Source: Campylorhamphus procurvoides (taxonomy: Eukaryota; Chordata; Aves; Passeriformes; Dendrocolaptidae). From it: a DNA stretch of 64,000 bases. The position numbers and the translations under genes are program-made. The stretch is from assembly GCA_013396655.1 (NCBI GenBank), contig WBMV01009266.1, positions 1,010,107 to 1,074,106 on the forward strand. Direction: 5' to 3'. Numbering within the stretch: the stretch's first letter is position 1; the number at the start of each line of letters is the position of its first letter. The notes beneath the pieces were generated by a model. That model saw only the letters and a list, made by a program, of their open reading frames with translations. It had not been told where the DNA came from and did not search any database. Shown in pieces: positions 12,481 to 23,265 of this stretch.

Positions 12481-14383
12481 ACATATTTTCAACAAACACC
12501 CTCAATATCAAGCTGTCATGGGAAGAGAGCATTTGTTTGTGGGGTTTGGGAAGGAATTATGAAAGCAAGAAGCAGAGGATAATTGAAGTTGATTCAATAT
12601 CATAAAGATTTAAATTAAAAAATAGTGAGTTTCTTACAGTGTTCACTAAAAGTGAGGGTCACAGATATAAGTGGGCCAGTAGGAAAGTTTCCAAACAGGA
12701 GAAACATGTTTGCATAAGGCCTGTTCCTCTCAAAAAAAACCCAGACATTAGAGTGTTCTGGAACTGATATTCTGTTCTGTGCCCATTTAACCTGCCCAGG
12801 GATGCTACAGTGCAGAATACAAACTTTCAGCCTCAGTAATCTTTGGAACTAGGCCTGACAGAGGAAATGTGTACTAGAATACTAGGAGTTGGATGCTTTT
12901 ATGTACAATACTACCCTTCAGGTCTAAGCTGATATGCAAGGCTCAAAATACATACAAACCCTGTAAATGTATTAAAAATCATCTAATTAAATGGTAAAGG
13001 TATCATCCTTAAAATCTCTTTTGTGGTGGTCTGACCTGTCACAATTTTTTTGCAGCCAGCACTTACCTACCATGTAAGTAATTCTTTGGAGAAAGAAACG
13101 TCCATGAATAGTAACTACATGGTATCAGGGCCAAAACTGTAGATCCCCAAGAGTCACAGCTGCAAAATCAAACAAAGTGAGTTACAGTGGGTGCAGTAAT
13201 TCCTGGGCAGAGTTGAATATCCATTCTGATTGTCCAACATATGAGAAGTCGGTGCTCAAATGGGTTTCTCAGTAGAAAACACCAATGCTAAATTATGTGT
13301 TTCTGCTGCATCATTTAACTCCTGCTGAGGAGAATTTTCAACCTTCCCTGGCACATGTCCATGTTATAGATCCACCTTCTCATCCCTATGTGATATTCCA
13401 CTGGTCACTTTGCTTATTCACTTGAGCAATTCAAGCTCTTTGGGATTTGAACCTTGTTCTTTCACTTCTTGGGTTTATAATGAGTGATGTACAAAAGGGC
13501 ATGTGCAAAGGGAAATTGCTGCTGTTTAGGGATCATAGACACAACTGCACAAGGCACTTATGCAGAAAAGCAAAAAATTGAAATACATACCGAAGAGTGG
13601 ATTTTTTTTAAGTATCTAATAAACTGGTGTTTATCAAAGGTAAAACTTGAGAAATTTAATTGTGTCTCTTTCTCTTAGTATTTTAATTAAAGAAATCTCA
13701 ATATGTCCCTGGAATTCCCAAGCAGGATAAACAAAAATCAACCTTTTCTACAGACAGCTTAAAAGTAGACTGGAAAAAAAAAATAACCTTTTATGAATTC
13801 TTAAAAAAAGGAAAGATTAAAAAATGTGTGATCAATAACAAAAGAGATCTTCCATGAGTCTTCCACCTATTCTGCCTTTCAGACAGAGACACATTAACAA
13901 ACACACAAGCATGAAATAAAATACTATGGGCTATATTTCCCTTCCACTTATGCCAAGGAAAATTAAAGCAAAGTCTCTGACTCCAAGTTAGTTCCTTCTG
14001 TGCAAAACCTGAAAATGGAACTTAAAAAAATGCTTCTGTCTCCAGTACAGCCCCTTCTTTTTATTGGTATTTTTTTTTCTTTTGCTTTTTTTTCCCCCAA
14101 ATCATCAGATGTTAAATCCAATGCACGGAGGCAATCCAGGCACAGTACGAAAAGACTGCTCTCCAGAAAGATTGAGTCACTGGAAATTGGAAACCTAATT
14201 CCTACTGAAAGGGAAAAAAAGTCTTTTGACAGCCTATTAGTTCCAAGAAAAGGTATCAAAGGTCACCAACTCTTCCTGTTCTGCTAAAATATTTATAAGA
14301 GATAGTTTTGGAGAGATGTGCTCATATGATAACTTTTTTGGATTATTCCTGAAGGTGCCTATGGCAAAAGACCTTTTTTGCCC

Positions 14384-14983
14384 TGTCATGGTTTAACCCC
14401 AGCTGACAGTTCAGCCCCACAGGACTCTCACTCAAGTTCCCTGCCTGGGAGGTGAGGGAGAGAATTGAAAGGGTAAAAGTGAGAAAACTCGTGGGTTGAG
14501 ATAAAGGCAGTTTCACCGTAAAGCAAAAGCCTCACACAAGCAAAGCAAAACAAGGAATTCATTCCCCACTTCCCTTGGGCGGACAGGTGTTCAGCCATCC
14601 CCAGGACAGCAGGGCTCCATCAAATGTAACAGTGACTTGGGGAGGCAAATGCCATCACCCCAAACAGCCTCCCTGCCCTTTCCTTCTTCTTCCCCCAAAT
14701 TTACACACCAACGACGATGTTGAATGGTCTGGGATATCCCTTGGGTCAATTGGGGTCACCTGTCCTGGATCTGTCTCCTCCCAGCTCCCAATGTCTCTCA
14801 GCCACATCACTGGTGGGGTGGGGTGAGGTGAGGAGCAAAAAAGACCTTGACTGTGTGTAAGCTCTGCTTAGCAATAAAGAAAACATTGCTATATTATCAA
14901 CACCATTTCCAGCACAAATCCCAAACACAGCCCACACCAGCTACTGTGAAGGAAATTAACTCTACATCAACTAAAACCTACCA
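14384..14983 (+). mobile_element. Solo LTR of an avian endogenous retrovirus (ERVL-like)
   Basis: A single long terminal repeat of about 600 bp begins TGTCATGGTTTAACCCCAGC and ends near AACTAAAACCTACCA. Internal blocks recognised from this abundant avian LTR type are GTGAGAAAACTCGTGGGTTG, AGCAAAGCAAAACAAGGAAT, GGACAGGTGTTCAGCCATCC, CTGGTGGGGTGGGGTGAGGT and the U5-side ATTATCAACACCATTTCCAG. AATAAA lies at 14873-14878, giving plus orientation. No second LTR, primer-binding site or gag/pol sequence flanks it, so it is most likely a recombination-derived solo LTR. I could not find a clear target-site duplication. The ERVL assignment is from memory of similar LTRs and is less certain than the LTR call itself. 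The frames inside it are chance frames. Confidence 0.88.
14873..14878 (+). promoter_or_regulatory. LTR polyadenylation signal AATAAA
   Basis: A canonical AATAAA sits in the 3' third of the LTR, between CTCTGCTTAGC and GAAAACATTGC. This is where the polyadenylation signal of this LTR type is expected. It sets the orientation of the element. Confidence 0.6.
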
Positions 14984-17900
14984 CTAGATCTGAAGAACCA
15001 CGGGAATGTCACTTTGCCTTCCAGAAACCTCAGCCTCTAATGTTCCAAATATAGAGTGAGGTGCTTGGGATTTTTCACCAGCTTTATCACAGAGTTTGGA
15101 AACGCTGTGCTTTCTCCCAGCCTCTTCCAAACAGAATCTGTCTCTTCTATGAAACTTGAAATAAAAAGAAGGAATATTTTTTCAGATCTTGATGAAGGCA
15201 GTTGATGGGAAGAAAAATGCAAGGATAAACCATTCATACAGAGGGCTATATGGCATCCTGACACAGTCTTCTTCTTCAAAAGTAATAAATATTCATTACC
15301 CATTAGTTAAATGCCTTCACAATCTAGTGGGCTTTTTTTTTCCTTCTTGCAAAGCTACAATAAAAAGACTCAGAATGTAATTTAGCTTATTAATATTCTT
15401 TATTTGTATTACAGTAGTAATCAAGGCCCAGTAATCACCCCTGCTCTCACTGTGCTCTGACAAATGACCTTTACTTGGCTGCCACTGCAAAATATATTTG
15501 TAGCTGAGAGCAGCAGATGACCTAGTACAAGCTTCAGAATAAGTACATGTGGGAGCTGCTGCAAACTCATCCTTTCTGTGGTAGCAGAGCTCAGCATTGG
15601 TGATGAGAACAGAAGACAACAATTTCAGGTTATAGAAACTACCTCAGGTCCCCTGTCATCTCGTTTTTCCTTTTTTGCCTAATTTTATCCCTGAATACCA
15701 GTCTGTCTGTCCTGAAAGCAGAGGAGGTCAGATTCGTGGATATTCACTTTGCCTGAAGAGTTTTGCACCTCAAGTTACTGCAAATTATGCCAAGCAGTGA
15801 CTTAGAAACTGTGTTCCCCAGAGCTCAGACCACTGCCTGAAACATTTAGCTATTGTGCTTTTCCTTCCTTCACTTCTGCTCTTTCTTTTCTCATTTGTTC
15901 TGTCCCACATCCTACCAAACAACAAAAAATTCTATGGAGATTAATTAAGTGATTTCTTTGCTTTTTTCTAATTGTTGTTATTGCTGAGACACTGAGCAGA
16001 GGTCTGAGGAAGTACATGAACTCGTGGCTGAGGCAGGAAGCCAGGTTTCAAAGGACTCAATTCAGTTTCTGGCTAACTGGAAATCTCCTAAGTGTCACTG
16101 CTCATTAATTGTTCTCTCGGCTCCCTGTAAAATGAAAACAGGGCGACTTCTTTCTTTATTGATTTATTACAAGATTTGATACCTTTTCAGTTGTGGACAT
16201 TGTATTTTATCTCTCTTGGAATTAGAGAGGCAAGTTAAAGTCCCCAGTGAAGGAAACCAAGTGGTTGGGGAACATCATAATCTTTATCATGTGTATGAGC
16301 TTATTAATTCTGAGGAGGCTTTCATAATCTACTATAATAAAATGTGCATTAGATTACCCATGATGCTCAGCATTGAATAATTCTGATCTTGCTGGTGTGT
16401 AAGGCAAAACTGGATTAAGGGTAATGCCAGGTATTTAGGCAAGTTCCATATGAGTGGAACATGGAAAAACTCATTCCAGGAAACAAACAAAAAAAATGGT
16501 GTGTTCAGCTGCCCTAATACAGATATTTGATGCCATTTAAAACACCCTGAGGCAATTCAATTTAGTTTCCAGCTGCCACCTCCTAAGTACCCTATGTGGT
16601 TCAGTACTCCTAAAACTAGCCACAAAAAAGCAGATCAGCTGAATATTTAATTTTCGAGGCTGTCATATTGGCTTGATCTCCTCCAAAAGTGATGCCAGCA
16701 GACACACCTTATCAATGTTTAGAGAGCAGTATGTAGGTACTTGCATTTATAGCTCTTAGCCTGGAGATGAATTTCACCCCAAATGTTTGAACAACTGTAT
16801 TTAAAGAACGTAGGGCTTAGAAGTGGTTCCTGTCAAAGAGAGGAGCTTGCCAGCAAGTTCGGTTCTGCTCCAACATGTCCTGTCCCTCACAGTGACCCAA
16901 ACCAAACTCTGAATTCATAATGGCATCTGAAGCCAGGTGAGTTTCCAATAGCTCTAGGCTTGAAAATGTCATGCTGCTCTGCTAATTGCTTAAGCAGCTG
17001 TACTTTTATATCTTCTATCCCTTCTGAAAAGGTAATCTATTTGAGCTTGGATCTCTAAACAGAGAAACTAAGAAAACAATAAACTTCATTCTCAGAGTGG
17101 AGTAGACAGGTGCAAGAACAATGGACAATGGCAAATACATAAACAAAACTCCCACCATATTGGAATGATAAACAAAAAACCACTGATGCCGGCGTAGGGA
17201 GCAAGGTTTTGATTAACCATTGAATTATTCATTGTTTCTCTTGTTATATCAGAGATTATGTGAAAGTTAGGTTATAGTAGGTTAGGTTAGGTTATAGTAG
17301 AAGAAATAAAAAGTAGGATAGAAATAATATGGAAAATATGATGGAAGAAAGTGATTACACATAGCTTTGGTGTGCAGCATTTATTGTTCATGGCATGAGT
17401 CCTCAAATTCCAGAGCATAAGATAAGGACTTTGAGTACTGGGGCTGTGGAATTTAGGAGTGAACCCAGAGAGAAACTTGGACACTCAGGCTCCTGCATCA
17501 CCTCAAAGCTGGCATTATTCAACAGCACATTCAAGATTTGCTGTAAAGCCCATTGCTACGAATGCTAATTGAATACTGCTTACGGCTAAATGTACAGTAT
17601 ATTCCTAAAGGAGTCTCTCTGTTGCTGAGTCTGTCTTGTTGTCATCTGCTGGGTTTGATGCATTGCTGAATTTTTCAAGTTTTTAAGCTGCATAGCCCCA
17701 CTGATTTTGGTAGCTTTACTGCATTGTGTTTCCAGTGTACAATGGGAAATCAATTTGCCTACAGTTGCAAACTCTTTTATTTTTTATGAAATCTATGTCC
17801 CATTAAACTGGGCATGGCTTTAATTATTATTGTTTATTTGCAGTATTTTAGACAGCCAGTAACAGTCCAAATATATTTATTACCAAAAATAAAATAAAAT

Positions 17901-18559
17901 TAAAAAAATAATTAAAAATTGAAAAGATGGGTCATGTAGATTTTGAAACTTAGCCATTAGAATTGACATTTTCCAGTGCTGATTTTTTTCCCAGGTCATC
18001 TGTACATCAAGCCAGAGTCTTAAAGAGACTCTTATGTAATATAATACTAATTACCTATTACCTAATATGATACTTAGCATCTCCCATTGGCTTTGGAAGT
18101 AGGGGTCATTTTCAGGGGAGGGTTGTTTGTAGCCAATTTGGTTTTTTTTCTTTACATTTTATTGTCTTGACTCATTACAGTTTGCAAGAAACAATGAAAG
18201 ATGTGAGTTCAACAGTCAGAATCTGCACAGATTGCACTTGGACAGTAAAGTACCTGTTTCTGCAAATTGACTAGATTAAGGGCTCAATTTCCATTTTAAC
18301 CAAGAACATGGACTATTTATTCCTGGAAATACCCTTTGGCTTATCAAACAGAAGGTTAACAGGTGGCTTGATCTGAGAGTATCTAAAGAGCAGCTAGAAG
18401 AGAGCTCTTTAATCAAGTGGCCAGACACGAGCCAAGATCCAACAGCTAGAAATTGAAGATAAAATTAAATAGGAAATAAATGCTGATTTTTACTCTGGAG
18501 AGTAATTAGCTGTTATTTGCTGGTGGTTATTAGATTACAGGAAAAAGAGGCTGATACAG
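14984..18559. other. Unique non-coding DNA, no gene seen
   Basis: No gene or large repeat is seen. A short tandem array at 17266 is listed separately. CpG-containing words (GATGCCGGCGTAGGG near 17.19 kb, TTACGGCTAAATG near 17.58 kb) suggest some constrained sequence, but nothing is decisive. Between 17.87 and 17.93 kb the DNA is nearly pure A/T (AATAAAATAAAATT). Confidence 0.5.
17266..17300 (+). repeat. Short tandem repeat, GTTAGGTTATAGTAG unit
   Basis: The 15-base unit GTTAGGTTATAGTAG occurs at 17266-17280 and again at 17286-17300, separated by a partial GTTAG. The GTTAG words are reminiscent of, but not the same as, the vertebrate telomere unit TTAGGG. I call it a minor local duplication. 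Confidence 0.75.
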
Positions 18560-19012
18560 AAACACAAGATGGTTGAAGTTGGAAAGGGCTTCTGGAGAGC
18601 ATCTTGTCTAACCCTGCTGCTCAAAGAAGAGTCATCTACAGCAGGTTGTTCTGGGCTGTATCCAGATGGGACTTGAATATCCCCAAAGACATGGCCTTGC
18701 AACATGGGCAATCTGTTTAATATTTGACCACCCATAGAATAAAAACATTTTTCATACATTTAAATGGAATTTTCTGTATTTGAATTTGTGCTCTCTGCTC
18801 TTTGAGCATCACTGAGAGAGGTCCAGCTCTACCTTATTTTGTCCCACATCAGGTATTTCTATACATTGCTAAGACCCCTCTAAATGTTTTCTTTCCAGGT
18901 TAAAAACTGAAGCCCTCTCAGCCTCTCTTCATCTCCATCACTTCAAATTTTCCCATCAAGAATGGAAGTCTTTCCACTAGTCTTTCCTTAGCGCTAGGAG
19001 GTGCTCTAGTTC
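18560..19012 (-). mobile_element. CR1 LINE, 3' portion (older type)
   Basis: The plus strand reads ACACAAGATGGTTGAAGTTG, GAAAGGGCTTCTGGAGAGCA, GTCTAACCCTGCTGCTCAAA, AGCAGGTTGTTCTGGGCTGT, and later GGTATTTCTATACATTGCTA, AGACCCCTCTAAATG and CTCTCAGCCTCTCTTCATC. These follow in order the reverse complement of a CR1 whose 3' end is CCTCCAGAGGTCCCTTCCAACC. About 65 bases of extra sequence separate the CTCAGCCTCTCTTCATC block from GGAGGTGCTCTAGTTC at about 19.0 kb, suggesting a small insertion. Divergence is greater than in the 43-55 kb copies. Confidence 0.85.
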
Positions 19013-20224
19013 AACCACAAAATATCAAGTTTAAATGCATGGTTATAAAGTGATATTTGTCATGTAGGTAGTCAGATAATTAAAATAACACATCTTGCCA
19101 TTAAAATCTTTAGACTAACACCTTTGCCTTTCAAAAAGAACACTGTTCACTGAAGGTACTGATGAATTTTCTTTCTGTTTCAGAGAACTATGATTTTCAG
19201 TCGTAGGAGTAGAATTATAAAACCTGAATAATTTTCCGGGGGGAAAAAAAAAGCCAACCACAACATTCTTTTGCTCCAAATATTTGATGACTTGTTGGTC
19301 TGTGCTGTCCTCATAGTATTGTCCTGATCTACTGTCACTTGAGAATGTTGCTATATACACTTGTTTCCCTCCTGGAGGCACTGGCATTTTGGATTTTTTG
19401 GGTCAGCAAAAAGGCAGTGACATGACAGGAATTCCTAGACAATTACTGCCTTTACCTCCCATTAGCAATGTGGCTGCAGCAGAGCTGCACAGCTTGAGAT
19501 GCTTTACCAAATTATTTTCAAAATGTGGGTATTTTTTTGACATGATGTATTTCTTTGCTTGAGCAGGCAATCAACTTAAGATCTATCACTTTCCTTGGCA
19601 CTGGGTTAATGCTATTACATTTCTGATCTTCCTGGGGAATTTTTGCTTGGTGGGGTTTTTTTGTTTTTTTCTTTAAACTTTTCATTGAAAGTCAAGTTCC
19701 AGATGTTTTTACTATGTTTTGCTGAATCTGTTACCCCTCATGCATTGTATTCCTCTGAGAATGACACAGGATTAATAAATGAAATAGATCAGAGAGCTAC
19801 TTCAATAAATCTATTTTATATAGATGAAAATTGGGAAATTCATTGGGAAAAACTCTCAGGATGGTGTTTAATTCCAGCAGAGCTCCAGCTGCTGCTCTCT
19901 GAAGGTGGGGAAGGTGGACACCATCATGAAGAAGGCTATGCACGGATGAAACATGCCTCTCACTCACGCAGATCATTCACCCATTAAGGCCTTCTCAGCT
20001 TTTTTAGAAGGGTTAGTGAAACCAACTGTGGGGTCTGGGTGCTCCAGGACTGTCCTAAATGGGGACAAGATCCAAGGACCAGTAGGGATCTGCTTGTTCT
20101 GACAGTCTTTATGGTCTGATGGTGGGTCATGCCTGCTCAGTCTCTACATGTGTCTGTTCTCTGGCTGCCTCCAGGCTCATGCTGGCATTATTTTTCCCCT
20201 TAGCTTTGAGTTGCCTCAGTGCAA

Positions 20225-20420
20225 AGGGGTCTTGAGAGCCTTTGTCTTTGCACCGTTAGAAATTAACACTTTGGGAAATGAATTACACCGCCCGCCAGCT
20301 AAATAAAAACGCGGACCCATCTGAGAAAGACATTTATTGATCTTTCTTTTGTTAAAGTAGATTTCAGGGTGCAAAATACTAACTCGGCTAAATCAATATC
20401 CCTTTCACTACCAAGCTGAC
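20225..20420. promoter_or_regulatory. Candidate conserved non-coding element with clustered CpGs
   Basis: Four CpGs fall within about 32 bases (ACACCGCCCGCCAGC and AAAAACGCGGACCC) in otherwise CpG-poor DNA. They are flanked by binding-site-like words: GAAATTAACAC, GAATTACACC and ATTTATTGATCTTTC. There is no repeat here and no convincing reading frame. CpG retention in methylated vertebrate DNA implies low germline methylation or selection. The enhancer role is inferred. Confidence 0.35.
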
Positions 20421-20707
20421 TTTAACATTGTGGGGATATTCTGAAGAGCAGAGTTTAATTTCAAGGCATGTGCCTCAGACATTGCCTTGGTTAAGCTACA
20501 GGAGAGGTCCTGGACAAACCTGGAGAGGGATTCTAACAGTGGTGTGTGGCTCTTCCACACCTAGTTCAGTGGGATCTCAATTACATGGGAAAGCAGAGCA
20601 AGATATATTTGCTGAAAGCTGAAATTGCTTCTAAGTGCAAAGACATTTTAAATCCCTTATTAAAGAATAAAGTTGCAAATTCTGGTTTAATATTTTTTCC
20701 TTAAATG

Positions 20708-20776
20708 AGTCCTCAACTGCTCTACATCAGCATAGTTTTACTGACTTTAGTGATGTCTCGTTGGAAATCTGGCCCT
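20708..20776 (+). repeat. Possible ancient sauropsid repeat (TCTGGCCCTC type)
   Basis: CTGCTCTACATCAGCATAGT, TTTACTGACTTTAGTGATGT and GGAAATCTGGCCCTC follow the layout GTGTAAATCAGCATAGCTCC / TTGACTTCAATGGAGC / GAGGATCTGGCCC of a widespread old repeat that I recall from turtles, crocodilians and birds. I cannot name it. A second likely piece is at 55527. Confidence 0.4.
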
Positions 20777-22179
20777 CTTTTCTATAGCAAGGAAATAGTT
20801 CTAAACATATCTATGTATAAGAAGTCAGCTAGACATTCACTTATGAAAAGTGTGCATTTTAAAATATGATTTTATAGGAATCAAAACAAAATCTTTTAAA
20901 AATCATTTAAAAAGCATTATTTTAGCTATACTAAGGGACTGTTGGGTATAAGCTGTGACTCATATCTTACAGTGATGAGCAAGACTGTAAAATGTGAAGC
21001 AATAATGCAATATACTGCTGGAAAACAGTCCAGCTAGAGAGAAGGGAATTGAGAAGGAAGTTTTTGAAGTGGTTTTTCTCCCCAGCAAATTATCCTACTA
21101 CGCCTGGGAGAATTAAGAACAGCAATCTAATCACCCTTTCTATTTTATTCTTTCCTACTCCCTGATTTAAAAATGCTCTGCTTTTTCTGCTGTTTTTTTC
21201 CCCCTTCTTCCCTGCAAGGAAAGTTTAATGAGGCATATTTGCTTGTTTCCATGGTATTTCAAAGAAAGATTACTAGCTGAAAGCAAAGGAATATATAGAA
21301 TAAAGCAGGGAACAAATGTCTTGTCTTTGGTAACACATATAAACCTTACATTCAGAATTAATTATATAGAAATATTTTTTTCAACACTTGTAATAAGTGA
21401 AGTCATGTCAGTCACTTTTTACTTTGCTGTAAGGTCTGATGTTACACAGAAAAAATTATTTGCTAGCCAGTATCTCTCTATTCTTTGGTCAGAGAGACAT
21501 AAACACACATATATGGCTCTAAAGAGCCATTAAAACAGCCTTTGCTATTGAAATATTTCATAACTAATTGAAAAACACTATTCTGTTTGCATTATTGATA
21601 CAGCACAGGGCTATTTTATGCAGATTTAACTTATTTATTGATGAAATCCAAATTTAAGTCTGTGAATAACACCTGCCCAAGAAAGACAAGAGCACCCTTG
21701 TGCATCTTCCCAGTGGACCCAAGCCCATAATTCCTTGTGCACTCACTGAATTCCTTGTGTCTGGTGGGACAATGCTTGCACAAATGCAGACAGGAAAATG
21801 CAGTTATCATCAAACCCAAGCTTTATTAAAATCAGAGACAAAAGTTCATGAAGCTCAGGGGATCATGCTTATTGCTCTCACTCATGGTCAGAAGAAATTA
21901 TCCTTCGTTATTCTTATGTTGTTAACTATTTGTTTAACTTTTAAAAGGTTCAAAAGTTCAGAGGATGGACAAGATCTCACCTTGCTGCCCTTGAAGTCAG
22001 TGCTAAAACACCCATTAGTTTCCCAAGTCCAAATTCACAGACACGTGAAATACTTATAAATACAGACACCAACAGAACTTGAAACATGCACTGCCTGTAC
22101 TGCAGCAGCTAATGAAAAATACAGGCAGGTGCAGGTGATGCATGAATAAAACAGAGGTTCATCAAGAAGCTCTGACCTG

Positions 22180-22236
22180 TATAACCGCGAGCAAATCACG
22201 AAAGATTGGATCTGTCGCTTAAAATGACGTACCTGA
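22180..22236. promoter_or_regulatory. CpG-retaining block with CRE-like site
   Basis: Within roughly 50 bases the sequence keeps six CpGs (ATAACCGCGAGC, AAATCACGAAAG, CTGTCGCTTA, AATGACGTACC). It includes TGACGTAC, close to a CREB/ATF site. It is neither repeat nor coding as far as I can see. This density is unusual for the surrounding AT-rich DNA and suggests a constrained or unmethylated element. Confidence 0.3.
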
Positions 22237-22714
22237 GAAAGGAGCTCCAGCTTTCTCTCTGGTCAACAGAAAAAGATCAGCAACTTCAGAGGACAATTTG
22301 ATGCACCTAGGACATGAACCTGCCTTATGACCACAGGTTTAATTTAAGTGCCTAAATCTGAATGGAATGAACTAGGAAGAACAAATACACAAAATAAATA
22401 GTAGTAGCAGTTGGGACAAAACTGCTGAGGGCTTTGCAAATCCTTTTGAAATCTAATGTGCCTTATTTCTTACTTTCAAATCGAGTTGGAGTTACTACAG
22501 CGTCTCCAGAGATTTGTTAATGCAGTGTGCTTTGTTAGCACAAAGCAAAAAAAACCCATCTATTCAAAGAAATCCTTTCTGTTTTTTTTTCTTTTTTTTT
22601 TCATTGCAATCCTAGGAATATTATTTTCCAAAGCTCTGGTTTATTTTTTGAGGTTTTGTTAAACCTCTTCAAACTCTCTTTGAGCTGTACAAACTCACCC
22701 TTGCTGGTATTTTC

Positions 22715-22880
22715 TTTGTTCGGGTTTCAGTGGGGAATCTGCCCGTCTTTGTGCAGATCCCGGCGTCAACCATTAATTATTCAAGTACAATAAAAAATGT
22801 TAATTCTGCTCAGCCACTGCTGATCAACTAGATCTAATCCTTACCAATTTTAATAGAATCATTGCGAATCAGGTGAGAAC
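22715..22880. promoter_or_regulatory. Candidate conserved non-coding element
   Basis: TTTGTTCGGGTTTCAGTGGG, CTGCCCGTCTTTGTGC and AGATCCCGGCGTCAACC bring four CpGs close together. They are followed by the homeodomain-like ACCATTAATTATTCAAG and CACTGCTGATCAACTAGATC. The mix of retained CpG and AT-rich homeobox words resembles developmental enhancers. This is inference only. Confidence 0.3.
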
Positions 22881-23169
22881 CCTTGCCTGCAGCTTCAGTT
22901 TGAGGGTATGCTTGTGCTAATAAGAAGCCACAGGTCACAATATTGTCAAGCAAAGTATCTGGTTTTACAGTGTATTGTTATTTCAATATTATCACATGAA
23001 AAAATAAGGGCTATCTGTTCAGCATTTTAATGAAAACAAGCACATATTTCTTCTTGCCTATGTTTAAAAAATAGACACTTCGTATGCTATTTACCCATTT
23101 CCACAACCTTATTAAAAATATATCTTGGTTTTTCTCAATTCCAATTTTACCTAACACACAAGCAAGAAT

Positions 23170-23265
23170 TGGTATCTTCATTTTATAGATGGGAGATTTT
23201 TGCTCAGAAAAATTAAATTAGAGCAGGTTTCAAGTACAGAAAGCTGGTTTCTCCTAAATTCCTCT
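23170..23265 (+). repeat. MIR-like ancient SINE fragment (tentative)
   Basis: TTGGTATCTTCATTTTATAG, ATGGGAGATTTTTGCTCAGA and AAAATTAAATTAGAGCAGG line up loosely with the MIR core TATTATCCCCATTTTACAG / ATGAGGAAACTGAGGCTCAGA / GAGGTTAAGTGA. The later GTACAGAAAGCTGGTTTC resembles the downstream part. Divergence is high, so the call is tentative. Confidence 0.4.

Larger units (their letters stand above)
11791..14383. other. Unique non-coding DNA with a possible conserved block
   Basis: Apart from the two sub-features listed at 11880 and 12336, no gene or repeat is recognisable. Opposed frames of 95 and 98 codons overlap at 13.96-14.29 kb on opposite strands. Neither resembles a known protein and neither has splice context I would trust. 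The DNA just upstream of the LTR ends in a T run and CCC. Confidence 0.5.

Noticed and set aside
14575..14937. Open frames on both strands with proline-rich translations
   Set aside because: They lie wholly inside the solo LTR, which is non-coding in this element type.
19643..19987. 114-codon open frame on the plus strand
   Set aside because: The hydrophobic start is a T-rich stretch (TTTTTTTGTTTTTTTC), not a convincing signal peptide. The rest has no recognisable similarity.
21700..22059. 119-codon open frame on the plus strand
   Set aside because: No domain, signal peptide or family resemblance. An overlapping antisense frame is also open.
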